A DNA stretch of 64,000 nt. Origin: Acidobacteriota bacterium (GTDB taxonomy: Bacteria; Acidobacteriota; Terriglobia; Acidiferrales; UBA7541). Location: contig DAHUXN010000006.1 in assembly GCA_027307115.1 (NCBI GenBank), positions 1-64,000 on the forward strand, in the 5' to 3' direction. The first letter of the stretch is position 1, and each line of letters opens with the position of its first letter. The notes beneath the pieces were generated by a model. The model saw only the letters and a program-made list of their open reading frames with translations. It ran no database searches and was not told the DNA's origin. The translations under genes were made by a program, and so were the position numbers. Shown here in pieces: positions 18,461-26,892 of this stretch.

Positions 18461-18663
18461 GAGACCATTCGTGGCGCGCGGGACTTCGCTGGGCATCTCA
18501 GAGGCCGCCAGAGCCGTTTTGCGGAATTGAGGGCCATACGTTCGGAGATTATACGGCAGAGAGTTTCAGAAGGCTAAGAAAGGGAGCAGACGAAAGGAGA
18601 GAAGTGTTCGCTGCAGGAATAGTATCCGATTCGCGTCACGGACGCGGTTTTTGGGCGGCTTCC

Positions 18664-18691
18664 TTGACATTGCGCGACCGCACCTTATAAT
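18664..18691 (+). promoter_or_regulatory. Sigma70-type promoter of the yceD-rpmF-plsX-fab run
   Basis: TTGACA (18664-18669) and TATAAT (18686-18691) are both perfect consensus hexamers with a 16-bp spacer. They lie 30 nt upstream of the yceD start at 18722. This is the best promoter in the window and fits strong housekeeping expression. Confidence 0.85.
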
Positions 18692-18721
18692 GGCTTTTCA
18701 CTCTTTCCCTGGGAATTTTAG

Positions 18722-19255
18722 ATGTTTCTCGACGTACACGAACTCGCCACAAGGAAAATCCGCATCCGGAAGAATTACGCTCCGGGGACGCTCGATTTCC
18801 ATTCAGGCGAATTCCATCAGGTGGAACCGCTAGACGTGCGCGCGACGGCGGAACTGGTTGACGACCAAATCCGGATTTACGGGACGTTTCACACGAGACT
18901 GGAAATGGTGTGCGCGCGATGTTTGGAGATTGTGGTGGAGGAAGTGAGCAAGAATTTCGACCTGTTTTACCGTCCCATGAATTCGGTGAGCCGGGAAGAG
19001 GAATTCCGTTTGAATCTGGATGATACGGAGATTGCGTTCTTTGAGGGCGATGGATTGTTCCTGGCGGATGTGCTGGCCGAGCAGGTGAATTTGTCGCTTC
19101 CGATGAAGGTGATTTGCCGCAGCGATTGCCGCGGGCTTTGCCCGCACTGCGGAGTGAACTTGAATCAGGAAGAGTGCCGCTGCGAAACCCGTGCCGCCGA
19201 CCCGCGCCTGGCGCCGCTCGCACGCCTAAAGCAAGACTGGTCGAAAAAGCAATAA
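18722..19255 (+). CDS. yceD: YceD/DUF177 family protein
   Basis: The 177-residue soluble protein has the DUF177 layout: an N-terminal strand-rich part, [24 protein letters not shown] in the middle, and the cysteine-rich end [23 protein letters not shown]. It precedes rpmF, as in most bacteria. The family is linked to ribosome and 23S rRNA processing and is named Duf177/YceD; the mechanism is poorly defined. First gene of a long operon; ATG at 18722. Confidence 0.92.
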   Translation: MFLDVHELATRKIRIRKNYAPGTLDFHSGEFHQVEPLDVRATAELVDDQIRIYGTFHTRLEMVCARCLEIVVEEVSKNFDLFYRPMNSVSREEEFRLNLDDTEIAFFEGDGLFLADVLAEQVNLSLPMKVICRSDCRGLCPHCGVNLNQEECRCETRAADPRLAPLARLKQDWSKKQ

Positions 19256-19317
19256 AACAGGTCTTAGGAAGAATTTTTCAGGCAGGAGGCTGTACGTCTC
19301 CGCCAATAGGAGCAGGA

Positions 19318-19497
19318 ATGCCGAATCCGAAACGACGTCACTCGAAAAGACGGAGCAGCACGCGGCGCGCGCACGACCATCTGACAGCGCCGACGATTTC
19401 AAAGTGTCCGCATTGCCACGAGCCCAAGTTGCCCCATCGCGCATGCCCGCATTGCGGATATTACAAGGGCCGCGAGGTGGTGGATACCTCGGCCTGA
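19318..19497 (+). CDS. rpmF: 50S ribosomal protein L32
   Basis: The 59-residue basic protein begins [20 protein letters not shown] and has the zinc-ribbon cysteines [20 protein letters not shown]. This is the L32 pattern with all four cysteines, so the zinc-binding (C+) form. The start at 19318 is fixed by the site AGGAGCAGGA immediately upstream and by the universal MPNP start. It is located between yceD and plsX as in many genomes. Confidence 0.97.
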   Translation: MPNPKRRHSKRRSSTRRAHDHLTAPTISKCPHCHEPKLPHRACPHCGYYKGREVVDTSA

Positions 19498-19550
19498 ACT
19501 AAACGCGATAGTTCCTGCTATATTTCCTGCTAGTGTTGAGCAGTGATCCG

Positions 19551-20564
19551 ATGATTACGATTGCGCTGGACGCCATGGGGGGCGACCACGCTCCTCGCGC
19601 CGAAGTCGAAGGCGCAGTGCTTGCCGCACGTCAGTATGGCGTGCGTGTCGTGCTGGTCGGTATCGAGTCCAAAATACGCGCCGAGCTGAACCGGCATTCC
19701 CATCGCGGACTTTCCATCGAGGTCGTCAATGCCACGGAAGTGATCACGATGGAGGACTCGCCGTCCCACGCGTTTCGCAAGAAACGCGACAGCTCGGTCC
19801 ATGTGGGCGCGAAGATGGTCAGAGATGGAAAGGCGGATGCGTTGGTGAGCGCGGGGAATACCGGAGCGGTGATGGCGATTGCGCGCTTTGTGCTGGGCCA
19901 GTTGCCCTCGGTGGATCGTCCGGCGCTGGCGGCGGCGTTTCCGACGGCCAAAGGCAATCCGGCGGTGTTGCTGGATGTGGGCGCGAATGTGGATTCGAAG
20001 CCCGAGCAACTGGAGCAATTCGCGATCATGGGAGAGATTTACTACCGCACGATTTTCGGCACGCGGCGGCCGCGGGTAGCGATTCTCTCGATTGGCGAAG
20101 AGGAAATGAAAGGTAACGAGCTGACGCGCGAAGCATCGAACAGATTGAAGCAGACGGGCCTGAATTTTACGGGAAACGTAGAGGGCAAGGATTTTTTCAA
20201 AGGCAACGTGGACGTGATCGTTTGCGATGGCTTCATCGGCAACATTGTGCTGAAGATCAGCGAGGGGCTGGTGGAGCATGTTGGGGGAATGTTGAAGAAA
20301 GCGTTGAAAAGCAGCGTGAGCGCGAAGGTGGGTTACGTGCTTTCGCGGCACGCATTCGATGAGTTCCGCAAGAAGATTGATTACTCGGAGTATGGAGGCG
20401 TGCCGCTATTAGGCGTGCGGGGAATCACGGTGATTGGGCACGGCCGCTCGAATTCAAACGCCATCAAGAATGCCATTCGCGTGGCGGGCGAGCTTTGCCG
20501 CGCGAAAGTGAACGAAAAGATCGAACAGGAGCTTTCCGCAGTGGGGGCTGGCGTTCGCGTCTGA
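19551..20564 (+). CDS. plsX: Phosphate acyltransferase PlsX
   Basis: The 337-residue protein has the PlsX start [56 protein letters not shown] and the glycine-rich [13 protein letters not shown] motif. It converts acyl-ACP to acyl-phosphate for glycerol-3-phosphate acylation and acts at the membrane surface. ATG at 19551 matches the family start; a TTG six codons earlier is also in frame. Third gene of the lipid run. Confidence 0.96.
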   Translation: MITIALDAMGGDHAPRAEVEGAVLAARQYGVRVVLVGIESKIRAELNRHSHRGLSIEVVNATEVITMEDSPSHAFRKKRDSSVHVGAKMVRDGKADALVSAGNTGAVMAIARFVLGQLPSVDRPALAAAFPTAKGNPAVLLDVGANVDSKPEQLEQFAIMGEIYYRTIFGTRRPRVAILSIGEEEMKGNELTREASNRLKQTGLNFTGNVEGKDFFKGNVDVIVCDGFIGNIVLKISEGLVEHVGGMLKKALKSSVSAKVGYVLSRHAFDEFRKKIDYSEYGGVPLLGVRGITVIGHGRSNSNAIKNAIRVAGELCRAKVNEKIEQELSAVGAGVRV

Positions 20565-20656
20565 ACCGCCAATCGGGCTGGCTGGACATTCCATCCAAAG
20601 AGAGATAGAACCGACTTAGGGTTGTCTGCCGGGATGTATCGCAAGATGGGACGCAC

Positions 20657-21616
20657 ATGAGTAAAATCGCATTTCTTTTTCCGGGACAGGCCTCCCAATA
20701 TCCGGGCATGGGCCGCGATCTCGCGGAGAAATTTCCCGCTGCTCGCAAAGTGTTTGAGTTGGCGGATACGGCGCTGGGATTTTCTCTTTCGCATATTTGC
20801 TTCGAGGGCAGCGAAGAAGAACTCAAACTCACGGAAAACACGCAACCGGCCATCCTGACTGTCTCGATCGCGGCTTTTCGTGTGCTGGAAGAAAGTGGCG
20901 TGACGCCGGATTTTGTGGCGGGGCACAGCCTGGGAGAGTACTCGGGGCTGGTCGCGGCCGGGAGTCTGGATTTCAGCGCGGCGGTGAAGCTGGTGCGAGA
21001 GCGTGGACGTTACATGCAGGAGGCCGTGGCGCCGGGAGAGGGTGCGATGGCGGCGATTTTGGGACTCGCGCCCGCGGAGGTTGGGACGATCTGCAAAAAA
21101 GCGGCGGACACGCAAATTGTTGCGCCAGCAAACCTGAATTCCTCGGAGCAGACGGTGATTTCCGGAAACGCCGCGGCGGTGAAGCGCGCAGTCGAGATTG
21201 CTTCGCAGAGCGGGGCCAAGCGCGCGGTGATGTTGCCGGTATCCGCGCCGTTCCATTGCGAGTTGATGAAGCGAGCCGAGGAACGGTTGGAACGCGACCT
21301 GCGCGCGACACCGTTTGGGGCGCTGCGCTTTCCGCTGATCACGAACGTGGACGCGGAAGCGATTACGACGGGGGAAGAAGCACGCGAGGCGCTGATTCGT
21401 CAAGTATGCTCGGCGGTCCGCTGGGAAGAATCGATTCACGAAATGATTGCGCAGGACGCGCGCATATTCGTGGAGGTGGGGCCGGGACGCGTTTTGAGCG
21501 GGCTTCTGCGGCAGATCGACCGTTCGGTGCGGAGCTTTAATGTTGAGGATTCGGCGAGTCTGCAGGCCACGCTGGAAAAGATTGCCAAGGCGCGCGCGGA
21601 GATCTCCGAAGCGTGA
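20657..21616 (+). CDS. fabD: Malonyl-CoA:ACP transacylase FabD
   Basis: The 319-residue acyltransferase has the start FLFPGQASQYPGMGRDL, the nucleophile motif GHSLGEYSGL with Ser91, and SAPFHCELM with the catalytic His region. It loads malonyl groups onto ACP for fatty acid elongation. ATG at 20657; it ends 30 nt before the ATG of fabG. Confidence 0.97.
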   Translation: MSKIAFLFPGQASQYPGMGRDLAEKFPAARKVFELADTALGFSLSHICFEGSEEELKLTENTQPAILTVSIAAFRVLEESGVTPDFVAGHSLGEYSGLVAAGSLDFSAAVKLVRERGRYMQEAVAPGEGAMAAILGLAPAEVGTICKKAADTQIVAPANLNSSEQTVISGNAAAVKRAVEIASQSGAKRAVMLPVSAPFHCELMKRAEERLERDLRATPFGALRFPLITNVDAEAITTGEEAREALIRQVCSAVRWEESIHEMIAQDARIFVEVGPGRVLSGLLRQIDRSVRSFNVEDSASLQATLEKIAKARAEISEA

Positions 21617-21645
21617 TCGAATTCTGCAACCTAGGGATTAACAAG

Positions 21646-22392
21646 ATGTTTTCGTTGCAAGGAAAAGTTGCGATTGTGACGGGCGCGTCGCAAGGGATTG
21701 GACGCGGGACGGCGGTAGCGCTGGCGGCGGCGGGCGCGCGCGTTGCGGCGGCGGCACGCAGCGAAGAGAAACTCGCGGCAGTGGTGAAGGAGATCGAGTC
21801 CGCCGGCGGCCAGGCATTGGCAGTGAAAATGGACGTGGCGGAGCCTGAGCAGATCAAGGCCGGGTTTCAGCAGGCGCTGGCGAAGTTTGGGCGACTCGAT
21901 ATTCTGGTCAACAATGCTGCTATTACGCGCGATGGGCTTGCGCTGCGCATGAAGTTGGAGGATTGGGAGGCGGTTCTGCGCACGAACTTGACCGCCGCGC
22001 ATCTGTGCACGCAGCAGGCGCTGTCGACGATGATGAAGCAGCGTTGGGGACGCATCATTAACATTACTTCCGTTGTGGCGGAAACGGGGAACGCCGGGCA
22101 ATCGAATTACGTAGCGGCGAAAGCTGGACTGATCGGCCTGACGCGCGCCATTGCCACAGAAATGGCTTCGCGCAATATCACGGTGAATGCGGTGGCGCCG
22201 GGATTCATTGCGACGCCGATGACCGCGCCGCTGCCGGACAAAGTGAAGGATGAATTGAAGGCGCGCATTCCGCTCGGGCGGTTCGGAACCGAAAATGATG
22301 TTGCCGCCGCGATTGTTTTTTTAGCAAGCGAGGAAGCTGGATACATCACGGGGCACGTTCTCGACGTGAACGGCGGAATGCGGATGGGGTAG
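21646..22392 (+). CDS. fabG: 3-oxoacyl-ACP reductase FabG
   Basis: This is a 248-residue short-chain dehydrogenase. It has the NADP-binding TGASQGIGRG, NNAAITRD, the Ser of INITSVVAE, the Tyr/Lys pair in NYVAAKAGL, and the C-terminal AGYITGHVLDVNGGMRM typical of FabG. It reduces beta-ketoacyl-ACP. The ATG at 21646 with an AGGGA site was chosen; a GTG at 21613 that overlaps the fabD stop is also possible. The next gene, map, is unusual at this place in a fab cluster. Confidence 0.96.
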   Translation: MFSLQGKVAIVTGASQGIGRGTAVALAAAGARVAAAARSEEKLAAVVKEIESAGGQALAVKMDVAEPEQIKAGFQQALAKFGRLDILVNNAAITRDGLALRMKLEDWEAVLRTNLTAAHLCTQQALSTMMKQRWGRIINITSVVAETGNAGQSNYVAAKAGLIGLTRAIATEMASRNITVNAVAPGFIATPMTAPLPDKVKDELKARIPLGRFGTENDVAAAIVFLASEEAGYITGHVLDVNGGMRMG

Positions 22393-22439
22393 TGTTTGAA
22401 ATGCGTTGGGGCACAAGAGAGCGCGGGAAAGGCAAGTAA

Positions 22440-23186
22440 GTGTCGATCAAGAGTTACAAGGATCTTTTGGCCTTGAAAGAAGTGGGGCGCATCGTCCGTC
22501 TGGCGCTGCAGGCGATGGCTGAACGCGTGCGCGCGGGCGTGACGACGGCGGAGGTCGCCGATATCGGCGGCAAGGTGATGCGAGAGAATGGAGCGCAATC
22601 GGCGCCAAGAGTGGTTTACGGTTTTCCGGGCGATGTGCTGATCAGCTTGAATGACGAAGCGGTGCACGGGATTCCGTCAGCTTCACGGAAGATTCGAGCG
22701 GGCGATTTGGTGAAACTGGATGTGACGTTCGAGAAAAACGGTTACATGGCGGACGCAGCGGTCACCGTGCCGGTCGAGCCAGTTTCCGACGAAGCGCGCA
22801 GACTGGTAGCATGTGCGGAACGCGCGTTTGGGGAGGCGATGAAAGTGGCGCACGCAAACCGTCCCGTGAATGAAATTGGGCGCGTGGTGGAGCAGGAGGT
22901 GCGGCGCAGCGGTTTTCGCGTGATTCGTGAACTGGGCGGGCACGGCATCGGCCACACGATTCACGAACCTCCGAGCGTGCCGAATTTTAAAGATCCGAGC
23001 GTGACGCAACGGCTGACGGAAGGCTTGGTGATTACGGTCGAGCCAATCATTGCGATGGGGTCTGGAAGACCAGTCGACAGCGGGGACGGATGGACGGTGA
23101 AGACGGCGGATGGCAGACTTTCAGCGCATTACGAGCACACGCTGGTGATCACGGATGGCGCGCCGTTGTTGCTGACGGCAGCGTGA
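22440..23186 (+). CDS. map: Methionine aminopeptidase, type I
   Basis: The 248-residue enzyme carries the metal ligands of type I MetAP: the two Asp in KLDVTFEKNGYMADAAVT, His in GHGIGHTIHEPPSVPNF, Glu in VITVEPIIAM, and Glu in HYEHTLVIT. It removes the initiator methionine from nascent proteins. GTG start at 22440 after a purine-rich site. It is placed between fabG and acpP rather than beside secY or rpsB, where map is often found; this may be a second copy of the genome or a relocated single one. Confidence 0.95.
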   Translation: MSIKSYKDLLALKEVGRIVRLALQAMAERVRAGVTTAEVADIGGKVMRENGAQSAPRVVYGFPGDVLISLNDEAVHGIPSASRKIRAGDLVKLDVTFEKNGYMADAAVTVPVEPVSDEARRLVACAERAFGEAMKVAHANRPVNEIGRVVEQEVRRSGFRVIRELGGHGIGHTIHEPPSVPNFKDPSVTQRLTEGLVITVEPIIAMGSGRPVDSGDGWTVKTADGRLSAHYEHTLVITDGAPLLLTAA

Positions 23187-23241
23187 CTGCGTTCCCGCTA
23201 GACAATGCTCGTGTGAATGCGTACAGTAAGCGGCTCTGTGG

Positions 23242-23270
23242 TTGACCTGATTTGGCGGGCCGCATAGAAT
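23242..23270 (+). promoter_or_regulatory. Sigma70-type promoter upstream of acpP
   Basis: TTGACC (23242-23247) and TAGAAT (23265-23270) are separated by 17 bp. They lie 86 nt before the acpP start, giving a leader of about 78 nt. This should give acpP-fabF and etfBA their own transcription separate from the upstream operon promoter. Confidence 0.7.
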
Positions 23271-23355
23271 GATTCGGGCTTGAAACGCCAGGGGAAAGCC
23301 GGCTGGCAGATTCATATTCGAATAAACGAACGCCGAAAGCGGAGGAAGAAACAGA

Positions 23356-23601
23356 ATGGCCAGCGTCGAAGAACGCGTGAAACAGATTATCGTCGAACAG
23401 CTCGGTGTGGATGAAGGCGAAGTGACGCCTACGGCTTCGTTTGTGGACGATCTCGGCGCCGATTCGCTCGACATCGTCGAACTCGTGATGGCCTTCGAAG
23501 AAGCGTTCGGCATCGAAATACCCGATGAGGACGCAGAAAAGATCGCCACGGTGAAAGACGCCATCGCGTACATCGACAAGCACGCCAAGGAAAAAAAATA
23601 A
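23356..23601 (+). CDS. acpP: Acyl carrier protein
   Basis: The 81-residue acidic protein has the phosphopantetheine motif GADSLD with Ser37 and the helix II text [20 protein letters not shown]. It carries growing acyl chains. The start at 23356 follows a GGAGGAAGA-type site. The C-terminus is lysine-rich (HAKEKK). It has its own promoter and is followed by fabF. Confidence 0.98.
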   Translation: MASVEERVKQIIVEQLGVDEGEVTPTASFVDDLGADSLDIVELVMAFEEAFGIEIPDEDAEKIATVKDAIAYIDKHAKEKK

Positions 23602-23641
23602 CTCGCCGGGCCTCAGAGTTCCACGAGGAGAAAACTCCGCA

Positions 23642-24886
23642 TTGAATCGCCGGGTTGTCGTCACAGGAGTCGGGCTGGTCTGCGCCTGCGGGATTGGGAC
23701 GGAAGAAGTCTGGAAAAATCTGCTTGCCGGGCAGAGCGGTATCGCTCCCATCACGCAATTTGACACCACAGGTTTCGACTGCACCTTTGCAGGCGAAGTC
23801 AAAGGTTTCGATCCGTTCCAGTGGATCGAGAAAAAAGAAGTGAAGAAGATGGCCCGGTTTATTCATCTGGCCATTGGCGCCACGGATTTCGCGATGAAGA
23901 TGGCGGCGCTCGAAATCACTCCAGAGATTGCCGACGCCACTGGCGTTTATATTTCGTCGGGCATCGGCGGATTCGACGTAATCGAGCGCGAGCACAGCAA
24001 ATTGATTCAGGGCGGTCCGGGCAGGATTTCTCCGTTTTTCATTCCTTCCGCGATTATCAATCTGGCTTCGGGGCAAATTTCGATTCGCTATGGCGCCAAG
24101 GGGCCGAATTCGGCGACGGCGACGGCGTGCTCGGCGTCGGCGCATGCCATCGGCGACGCCTTCAAAATTATTCAGCGCTGCGACGCGGAAGTGATGATCG
24201 CGGGTGGTTCGGAAGCGGCGATAACGCCGATGGGCGTGGGGGGATTTGCGGCGATGAAAGCGTTGTCGACTCGCAATGACGAGCCGGCGCGGGCCAGCCG
24301 TCCGTTTGACGCACAGCGCGACGGCTTCGTAATCGGCGAAGGCTCGGGCGTGCTGATCCTTGAATCGCTCGAACATGCGCAGCGGCGCGGCGCCAATATT
24401 CTGGCGGAAATCGTGGGCTACGGAATGACAGCGGACGCTTTTCACATGACGCAACCGGCGGAAAATGGCGACGGGGCCTACCGCGTGATGCTCGCGTCTT
24501 TGAAGGATGCGGAAATCGCGCCAACGGAAATCGGTTACGTGAACGCGCACGGCACGTCGACGCAGATTGGCGACGCAATCGAGACGGTGGCGATCAAGCG
24601 CACGTTCGGCGACCAGGCAAAGAGAATCCCAGTCAGCTCGACGAAATCGATGACGGGGCATGTGCTCGGCGGAGCGGGCGGCCTGGAGGCGGGCATCAGC
24701 GTGCTTGCGCTGCGCGACCAGATTCTGCCGCCGACGATCAATTACGAAAATCCTGATCCGGCGTGCGACCTCGATTACGTTCCAAATCAGGCGCGCAAAG
24801 CAGGGTTGCGCTACGTGCTGTCGAATTCATTCGGATTCGGCGGCACGAACGCTTCGCTTGTTTTCAAACTTTGGGAAGGCCGCTGA
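23642..24886 (+). CDS. fabF: 3-oxoacyl-ACP synthase II FabF
   Basis: The 414-residue thiolase-fold enzyme has the catalytic Cys163 in TATACSASAHA, the first His in NAHGTSTQIGD, and the second in MTGHVLGGAGG, plus the GFGGTNASL end. It condenses malonyl-ACP with acyl-ACP. A TTG start at 23642 is supported by the family start (RRVVVTGVG) and a GAGGAG about 12 nt before. It is 40 nt behind acpP and 20 nt ahead of etfB. Confidence 0.97.
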   Translation: MNRRVVVTGVGLVCACGIGTEEVWKNLLAGQSGIAPITQFDTTGFDCTFAGEVKGFDPFQWIEKKEVKKMARFIHLAIGATDFAMKMAALEITPEIADATGVYISSGIGGFDVIEREHSKLIQGGPGRISPFFIPSAIINLASGQISIRYGAKGPNSATATACSASAHAIGDAFKIIQRCDAEVMIAGGSEAAITPMGVGGFAAMKALSTRNDEPARASRPFDAQRDGFVIGEGSGVLILESLEHAQRRGANILAEIVGYGMTADAFHMTQPAENGDGAYRVMLASLKDAEIAPTEIGYVNAHGTSTQIGDAIETVAIKRTFGDQAKRIPVSSTKSMTGHVLGGAGGLEAGISVLALRDQILPPTINYENPDPACDLDYVPNQARKAGLRYVLSNSFGFGGTNASLVFKLWEGR

Positions 24887-24906
24887 GCGAGTTTTCGGAG
24901 GCTTCG

Positions 24907-25677
24907 TTGAACATTGTTGTCTGCGTGAAACAAGTTCCCGCGAAGGATGCCCCGCTTGCCATTGACGCGAGCGGAACGTGGATTCGCGAGACGGACATAA
25001 GCTTCGAGACGAATGAGCCGGACACATTCGCCCTGGAAGAAGCACTGCGTTTGAAGGAAAAGCATGGCGGGGAAGTGGTGGCGATTTCGATGGGCCCCGA
25101 GCGCGTGAAGCAGACGATCAAAGAAGCCCTGGCCAAGGGTGCAGACCGCGGCATTCACGTCACGGATGATAAATTCCACGCGCTGGATCCGTTGGCGTCG
25201 GCGCGTTCGCTGGCCGCAGCAATCAAAAAAGAAAAATTCGACTTGATACTGACGGGCTTGCAGAGCGAAGACCATGGTTTCGGGCAGACGGGAGTGTTGC
25301 TGGCGGAATTGCTGGGGTTGCCGCATGCGACGATTATTATGTCGATCGAGGCGCAGGGCGATCATTTGCGCCTGAAACGCGAACTCGAAGCAGGATGGTT
25401 TCAGTGGGTCGAGCTGCCCCTGCCGGCTGTGCTGACGATTCAGTCGGGCATCAACAAACCGCGCTACGCTACGCTGAAAGGCATCATGGCGGCGAAAAAA
25501 AAAGAGATTGCCGCGGTCACGCGCGAATCGTTGGGCGTGCCAGCGGAGTTGACGCAACGAGTGGAACGCATTTACGTGCCCCACAAAACGAAAAAAACGG
25601 AATTCATCGCTGGAGCACCGAAAGAAATCGCGACGAAGCTGGTGGAAAAATTGAAACATGAAGCGCGTGTGCTCTAG
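24907..25677 (+). CDS. etfB: Electron transfer flavoprotein beta subunit
   Basis: The 256-residue protein starts NIVVCVKQVPAKD and contains FALEEALRLKEKHGGEVVAISMGPE, LILTGLQSEDHGFGQTG and LPAVLTIQSGINKPRYATLKG, which are EtfB/FixA-type hallmarks. With EtfA it takes electrons from acyl-CoA and similar dehydrogenases. TTG at 24907 fits the family start; there is a 20-nt gap after fabF, so it reads as part of the same unit. Confidence 0.95.
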   Translation: MNIVVCVKQVPAKDAPLAIDASGTWIRETDISFETNEPDTFALEEALRLKEKHGGEVVAISMGPERVKQTIKEALAKGADRGIHVTDDKFHALDPLASARSLAAAIKKEKFDLILTGLQSEDHGFGQTGVLLAELLGLPHATIIMSIEAQGDHLRLKRELEAGWFQWVELPLPAVLTIQSGINKPRYATLKGIMAAKKKEIAAVTRESLGVPAELTQRVERIYVPHKTKKTEFIAGAPKEIATKLVEKLKHEARVL

Positions 25678-25689
25678 TCGGGCCATAAA

Positions 25690-26679
25690 ATGAAAATTCT
25701 GCTCATCACGGAACAACGCGACGCAAAATGGAATAAAGTCAGCTTCGAAACTTTGGCTGCCGCGCAGCAAATCGCATCGGAGGCGAAAGATTCTCTCTCA
25801 GGCGTGGTGATTGGCCAAGGGGTCGGTGCGCTCGCGGATGAACTGGCCGGGTATCAGCTCGATGAAGTGCTTCTTGTCGAGAACGCACTGCTTGAGAAAT
25901 ACACGCCGGACGGCTATTCCACTGCCCTGAAACAGGTGATCGAGCAGGCCAAGCCTGATCTGGTTTTATTTCCCCACACTTACCAGGTACGCGACTTCGC
26001 GCCAAAACTTGCTGCGTCAGTGGGCAAGGGAATGATCGGCGATTGCGTGGGATATCGTTACGAAAACGGTGGACTAGTTTTCGTGCGGCAAATGTTTCAG
26101 GGGCGCACGGCCGCCGATGTTGTGTTTCAAGGGTACGCGCCGTGGTTCGCATCGTTCCAGGCGGGAGCGTTTCGCGCCGACCTGGCTGCGAAAAAATCGG
26201 ACGGAAAGGCGGCGATGAAGCCCGTGGGCGTTGAGTTGAAGCCGGAACAGATCCGCACCAAGCCGCTCGAACTTTTCCGCGAGGCGAAGCAGGCGGTGGA
26301 TCTGACGCAGGCGCCGATTCTGGTTTCGGTGGGGCGCGGAATCAAGGCGCCGGAGAATATTCCGCTGGCTGAGAAACTTGCGAAAGCGTTGGGAGGCGAA
26401 TTGTCGGCGTCACGTCCCATTTGCGACGAGGGCTGGCTGCCGATGGACCGGCAAATCGGGAGCTCCGGGCAGACAGTTTCGCCGAAGCTGTATTTGGCGC
26501 TGGGAATCAGCGGCGCGATCCAGCACGTCGTCGGGATGAAAGGCTCGCGTTGCATTGTGGCGATAAACAAGGATCAAAACGCGCCGATTTTTGAGATCGC
26601 CGACTACGGAGTGGTTGGCGACCTGTTTGAGATTGTCCCCGCGCTGACCGAGGAAGTAGAAAAATCCAAGTCAAACTAG
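25690..26679 (+). CDS. etfA: Electron transfer flavoprotein alpha subunit
   Basis: The 329-residue protein has the EtfA N-domain and the FAD-binding C-domain with SVGRGIKAPENIPLAEKLAKALGGELSASRP (in part), GSSGQTVSPKLYLALGISGAIQH and AINKDQNAPIFEIADYGVVGDLFEIVPAL. It binds FAD and passes electrons to ETF-quinone oxidoreductase, encoded at 29529. It sits 12 nt behind etfB. Confidence 0.96.
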   Translation: MKILLITEQRDAKWNKVSFETLAAAQQIASEAKDSLSGVVIGQGVGALADELAGYQLDEVLLVENALLEKYTPDGYSTALKQVIEQAKPDLVLFPHTYQVRDFAPKLAASVGKGMIGDCVGYRYENGGLVFVRQMFQGRTAADVVFQGYAPWFASFQAGAFRADLAAKKSDGKAAMKPVGVELKPEQIRTKPLELFREAKQAVDLTQAPILVSVGRGIKAPENIPLAEKLAKALGGELSASRPICDEGWLPMDRQIGSSGQTVSPKLYLALGISGAIQHVVGMKGSRCIVAINKDQNAPIFEIADYGVVGDLFEIVPALTEEVEKSKSN

Positions 26680-26892
26680 CCGCCGCCGCAGTGTCCATTT
26701 TCGCGACGTTCCCTTCCGCAAGCGCGCATCTGCCCTGCCTGAACATCCATTTACGCAACGTAAGTAGCTGAATCCAAGGTATTTCCATATACGACCGGTG
26801 GCAGGCGATCTGCTGGGTACTTGGAGGCGGATTGTTCTCAGCTTGCCAAAGGAAGCGGCCCTCAGAACTAGAAGCATCAACCGAGGTGAAGG

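Noticed and set aside
23429-24661. 410-codon open frame on the minus strand
   Set aside because: Antisense to acpP and fabF; rich in Arg and His without domain signatures.
24811-25770. 319-codon open frame on the minus strand
   Set aside because: Antisense to etfB; no recognisable family.
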